A stretch of 64,000 bases of DNA. Origin: Jaapia argillacea MUCL 33604. Its lineage: Eukaryota > Basidiomycota > Agaricomycetes > Jaapiales > Jaapiaceae. The notes under the pieces are model-generated. The model made no database searches. It was not told the DNA's origin and saw nothing but the letters and a program-made list of their open reading frames with translations. The position numbers were made by a program, and so were the translations under genes. Below, piece by piece: positions 60,480 to 64,000 of this stretch. The first letter of the stretch is position 1. Each line of letters opens with the position of its first letter. The stretch spans positions 93,767 to 157,766 of the forward strand of contig KL197758.1 of NCBI GenBank assembly GCA_000697665.1. Reading direction: 5' to 3'.

Positions 60480-61030
60480 TCTGACTTCACCACCTTCAGC
60501 AGAGGAGATTCAGAATCGCAGCTGCACTGCCGACAACTGTCCTTTGTTGTGTCAATACTCCCACTCTGACACTTGGGTTAACGGCGCCACGAACCTTCTG
60601 CCCACGAGCTCGTCAGCATCTCCGAACATTGGAGTAGCTGATCCTAATCCCACTCTGTGGATCTCTGAGACTCTGGTGAATACTACCAGTATAGACTTGG
60701 TGCCTCGAGGTGCGGCTTTGTCAGTATTCGTGAACAAGTATCCCTATCGCATTGAGGACCGAGACTGTCAAGCCAGGGCCCCAAGCCCACCTACGACGGT
60801 GAAAGCTTTGGACACATTGACTTCACCACCTTCTGCAGAGGAGGCTTGGATTCGTGACCACACCATAAATGATTGTGCTTTGTTGCATCAACGTTCTCAC
60901 TATGGCACTCGAGTTACTGGCACTGCAAATCTTTTGCCTCCGAAGTTGTCAGCATTTACAAACCTCAGAGTGGTTGATTTTGATCCCACTCTGAGTGTCT
61001 CTGAGGTTCCATTGAATGCAACTGCTGGGG
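60480..61030 (+). repeat. Internal duplication in the outer element ORF
   Basis: Two adjacent modules of about 345 bp begin LTSPPSAEEIQNR and LTSPPSAEEAWIR. Both continue with a Cys/Asp/Ser pattern, then a TNLLP or ANLLP motif and DPNPTLWISE or DFDPTLSVSE. Looser copies of another motif (a VPS-GTL or VPKSGTLD block and TPxxGVL followed by GKL) occur near 56.07, 56.35, 58.86, 58.95 and 59.16 kb. Confidence 0.6.
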
Positions 61031-63272
61031 CTGCTACTTTCCATTTTCAATCCTCTGTTGAAGCGCCAAGGGTTAATAGCAATTGAGATCCTGTTGTCTC
61101 ACTTGTTGACTCTCGTGCCAACTCGGCAGGTGATGCATTGGCCGTAAATGGGACAGTGCTAGGAACAACTGTTCGTCCCTGGTTGACGAACCCAGCGAAA
61201 CGTTCAGGTTGTCGTCCTATGTCCAACCAAACTTCTGATCTACCGAAGGAGCCTACCATGGCTCATCCTGTTGGAGGTGTCCTCATTCTCATCCACACCC
61301 TTGATTGCACAACCCAGGAAGTGATTTCCGTGCCTCCCATTCTGTAGGCCTGTCGTTTGTATCAGATCTGAGCTTACCAGAGGTTCCTCGATCACAACCA
61401 GTCTTACTCCCACATTCCAATGGTCATGATCTCAGACTGGATGACTGGAATGTATCCAGTGCTCTGGACAGCGTCGATGATCCAAACTCAACTTTCAGTA
61501 TTGCTGGAGATGCTTTATCTCATCGACAACCTGATTTCCGAGGTGCTCTGGCTGGTCATAGCAAGCCTGTCAAACCTTTACCCACTCATGGTGTCTCATT
61601 CTGTGACTCACGTAGATCTGACTTGCTGAGTCAGAGCTCACCCTCAAGTTTCTGTGATTTGTCTGACAATCCTAGACCTCAGGTTCAAGATAGCTATGAG
61701 ATTGTGGAAACTGCTCCCAGTGGCACCATCTCTTGTTGCCAACGTGGCGTTTGGTTCAATCCTAACCTTACAAATGTTGAAGCTGAGGGGCACCCTACCC
61801 TGGTTAACAATGATTGTGCCCCTTCTGTCCTACCAATGAGGCTATCACCTATTCATCCTCCAACCAGTGTAGCTACAGATCTGCAATACAGATCTCATTC
61901 TTGTCTTCATTACTTGCATTCACTCGATGATACCTGAAGACGTAGGACTTGAATGTGGGTAGACACAGTTGACGAGTTGGGTGCTTGTACTGTCAAATTG
62001 GAATGTGCTCCTCAGCCATCTAGTGTACCAGTCTTGGGTGCACCAGATAAACAGAAGGCAGTGTCATCACTGGTTCCCATTGTTCAGGGAATAATTCCAT
62101 CAGAACATCTGTCCTCATCAGTACCTGCTTCCATCCCCTTAACCTCGAGTTTAAGTACTCCAGAGGTTCCCCGATCTCGACATAAGGTCTTCCCTGCCTC
62201 AATGGTGACTATTGATCACAATCCTGCATATTTTGGACACTGTCTCGGTAGAGACTCTGCCATGTCTCCCTTGACTGTTGAGTCAAACAGGCTGTATTCT
62301 TGGAGTGTTGTTCCAGTTCTGAGAAACATACCACCATTATCTTTTGTTTCTAATAGCAGAGTACCAAAATCTGGGGCCCCTGATGGTATTTCTGATCAGA
62401 TGAAACTTGGGTATCAGGTGGTTTCTGGGTCCCAACCCAGTTCCCCTATTGCCATGTATGGTGCTGTGAAGCGCTCTAGTGGGCTTATTTCTGTGAAGGG
62501 AGGGTCAATCCCATTACGATCAGTGTTAGCTCTGAGACAAAAAGATGAATCTCTCCATCATATTTCTCAAATGGTATTCAATTATGTTGGCCAGAATTCA
62601 TTAGGACACACATTGTCTAGAGGGATGAAATGCCCTCAACCCTACTGTTGGGAAGGCTATGACAATGTTGCACAGTTTGAAACTTGGCTGTGAACTTTGT
62701 TACAATGGATGTCAGTCCACCATTTGACTGGTGATGGTCATAACCACACACGGATTGATATTCTTGGACAGTATCTAAATGGTCAGGCATTATCCTGGTT
62801 TGACCAGGAAGTCAATGATCATCTGGTCATTGGTAACAATGTGAAGTTTCAGGATGTTGTCTGTGCTATATATAAGCACTTTCTCTGCAAGGGTGTTAAT
62901 GGTCAGGCCAAGATAGTGCCAGTGGTTACCAGGTTTTATGATTGTTGCTTCCACTCATCGACTGGTGTTGTGGGTTTCTATAATGATCTCCTCCTTGCTG
63001 CAAAGCGGATGGTTAGGCAGCCAGATGACAAAGCATTTTGTGGGCAATTCATCTGAGGTCTTCCTCCCTGTATATCCCAACACCTTCTGCAGAAATGTGG
63101 AATGTCCATTGCTTCCACATCCTTTGATCAGATGTACAAGGAGGCATTGAAGTTTGAAGGACTGTATCCAGGATCTCTTTATTCCTGCAAATCCTCAGTC
63201 TCAACAGTGGATAGCCTGCTCTATCAGAAGCCTCAACCACTGAAAACTGTCTCTTCTCTCTCCCAGTCTACA

Positions 63273-63400
63273 CAGACTGGCAGTACTAGCTTTCAGACTG
63301 ATAGTTCCAGTGCCCAGACTGGTAGTTTCAGCATTTTGACTGGTACCTCCAGCTTTTGTACTGGTAGTTCCAGTGTTCGGACTGGTCGCTCCAGTTTTCA
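63273..63400 (+). repeat. 21-bp coding minisatellite
   Basis: About six direct copies of a 21-bp unit encoding seven residues of the form xTGSSSx (QTGSTSF, QTDSSSA, QTGSFSI, LTGTSSF, CTGSSSV, RTGRSSF). They lie in the tail after the capsid-like domain of the outer element ORF. Confidence 0.75.
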
Positions 63401-63761
63401 GACAGTTGAAGATTCTGATTCTGACTCTGTATTTTCTGGGACCTTTATCCTTGGGTCTCAGGGATATGACACCTCCCCAAGACATAATCATGAGTCTGTA
63501 AGTAGGCAGGCTTATAGTAATTCTAATTCAGGTTCTAGTGAATCAAGCTACTTTTCTGATTCAACTTCCTGGTTGTCTCAAAGTAGTGGCTCCTCTACAG
63601 ACTCTTATTGAGGTGCTCCATCATTGGGCTCTCTGGACATAATGTTGTCACCTACCCTGTATACAGATTTGGCAGAGGATGTTCTTATTTCTTCCCCTTT
63701 CATTACTCTCATTTTAGATTCATTCAAGTTGGCCAGTGGATTTGGTTCTAATGGGGGAGGA

Positions 63762-64000
63762 TGTAAGGATTGGGATCCGGTTTAGGAAGGTGGCTGAAGT
63801 GGTGGCTGAAGATTGGTCTTGTTTGGTTCCATTCTCGTTCATGCATGTTGGTGCACTCTCTTGATTCCCCCAGATTGTCTTACACTTAGTTGTCTACGGT
63901 CTCATTCGCTCACTACCGCTCTCTTATGTCTCTCATGGTATCTAGTACCGGCTTATTGATATAAGACAGGTTACAGTTCTACTGTGTGATCAAGGGATGA
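63762..64000 (+). repeat. Right LTR of the outer element, cut by the window end
   Basis: 239 nt matching 45770 onward. About 17 nt of the expected 256 lie outside the window. It is preceded by the polypurine-like tract ATGGGGGAGGA. Confidence 0.88.

Larger units (their letters stand above)
46117..63611 (+). pseudogene. Single giant Gag-like ORF of the outer element, decayed and split
   Basis: Starting MAKKYGLVNYLTPSQPSSR at 46117, one frame runs to the copy 2 insertion (46415). It resumes in phase after the second target duplication (55965) and, with several isolated TGA/TAG codons and one frameshift near 61.31-61.35 kb, continues to a TGA at 63611. With insertions removed this is about 2500 codons. 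Most of it is Ser/Thr/Pro/His-rich and internally repetitive. Near 62.63-63.15 kb is a capsid-like domain: YDNVAQFETWL, then WMSVHHLTGDGHNHTRIDIL, GQYLNGQALSWFDQEV and the KFQDVVCAIYKHFL helix, the usual retrotransposon Gag pattern. It is followed by a seven-residue Thr-Gly-Ser repeat tail. Stops lie at about 56417, 57757, 58030, 58135, 58422, 58638, 59488, 60016, 60190, 61084, 61935, 62691 and 63054. It is clearly not translated whole today. Confidence 0.65.
45770..64000 (+). mobile_element. Outer gag-only LTR retrotransposon, interrupted by nested insertions, right end outside the window
   Basis: A 256-bp sequence at 45770-46025 (TGTAAGG...CTTACA) recurs directly at 63762-64000, where the window cuts it about 17 nt short. 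A purine-rich tract (ATGGGGGAGG) precedes the right copy. The interior, after removal of copy 2 and the small inverted-repeat insertion, is about 7.8 kb and holds one long decayed frame. That frame ends with a Gag capsid-like domain and has no protease, RT or integrase. This fits a large non-autonomous element mobilised in trans. The two LTR copies differ at about 15 positions over 239 nt, so it is older than its insertion. Confidence 0.82.

Overview
The window looks like the nuclear genome of an agaricomycete (mushroom-forming) fungus. The genes are packed with introns of about 50-65 nt. The recognisable families are typical of such genomes: a fungal arylsulfotransferase-like protein, a histidine acid phosphatase, a SNF2-PHD remodeller, Rpn9, a Teb1-like telobox Myb protein, a SHPRH/Irc20-type RING helicase, a kinase-like gene and a P-loop GTPase of the large mushroom type. 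The transposons are chromodomain Ty3/Gypsy elements. No rRNA operon, confident tRNA gene or CRISPR array was seen.

Layout. Positions 1-24 kb are gene-dense and mostly intact. In order they hold a 5'-truncated coiled-coil protein (+), an arylsulfotransferase-like secretory protein (-), a histidine phosphatase (+), a SNF2/PHD ATPase (+), the proteasome lid subunit Rpn9 (+), a two-repeat telobox Myb factor (+) and a large SHPRH-like helicase/E3 ligase (-). Positions 24-27.8 kb hold a decayed kinase-like gene and fragments I cannot name. At 27.84 kb a G-domain GTPase gene begins.

The most striking structure runs from 29.36 to 41.83 kb. From its phase-0 exon end at 29224, the GTPase gene passes into an array of 46 consecutive intron-like units. 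Each unit is about 65-84 nt, starts GTRAGT, carries a CTNAY branch-like motif and ends YAG. Each is separated from the next by exactly 3 nt. Read literally, this is a gene segment made of single-codon microexons separated by homologous introns. Before insertion of a retrotransposon the array was about 3.5 kb. An 8.95-kb chromovirus (30807-39754, TSD CTAGC) sits inside unit 19. A plausible C-terminal exon of the same GTPase family lies at 42.10-42.38 kb. Whether the array is really spliced must be tested with RNA.

Positions 42.4-64 kb are repeat-rich: decayed retroelement-like sequence, an inverted pair of tRNA-like (SINE-like) units at 44.67-45.46 kb, then a three-level nest. The outer layer is a gag-only LTR element (45770 to beyond 64000). 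It holds a second chromovirus copy on the minus strand (46415-55959, TSD CGCAC), which in turn holds a solo LTR (50666-51227, TSD GTGTG). The outer element also carries a 359-bp terminal-inverted-repeat insertion (57272-57630). LTR divergence agrees with the nesting: the outer pair differs by roughly 6% and the inner copy by about 2%. Nearly all differences are CpG transitions, as expected if these elements are methylated and decaying by deamination. The chromoviruses also encode an extra zinc-knuckle ORF downstream of the integrase chromodomain.
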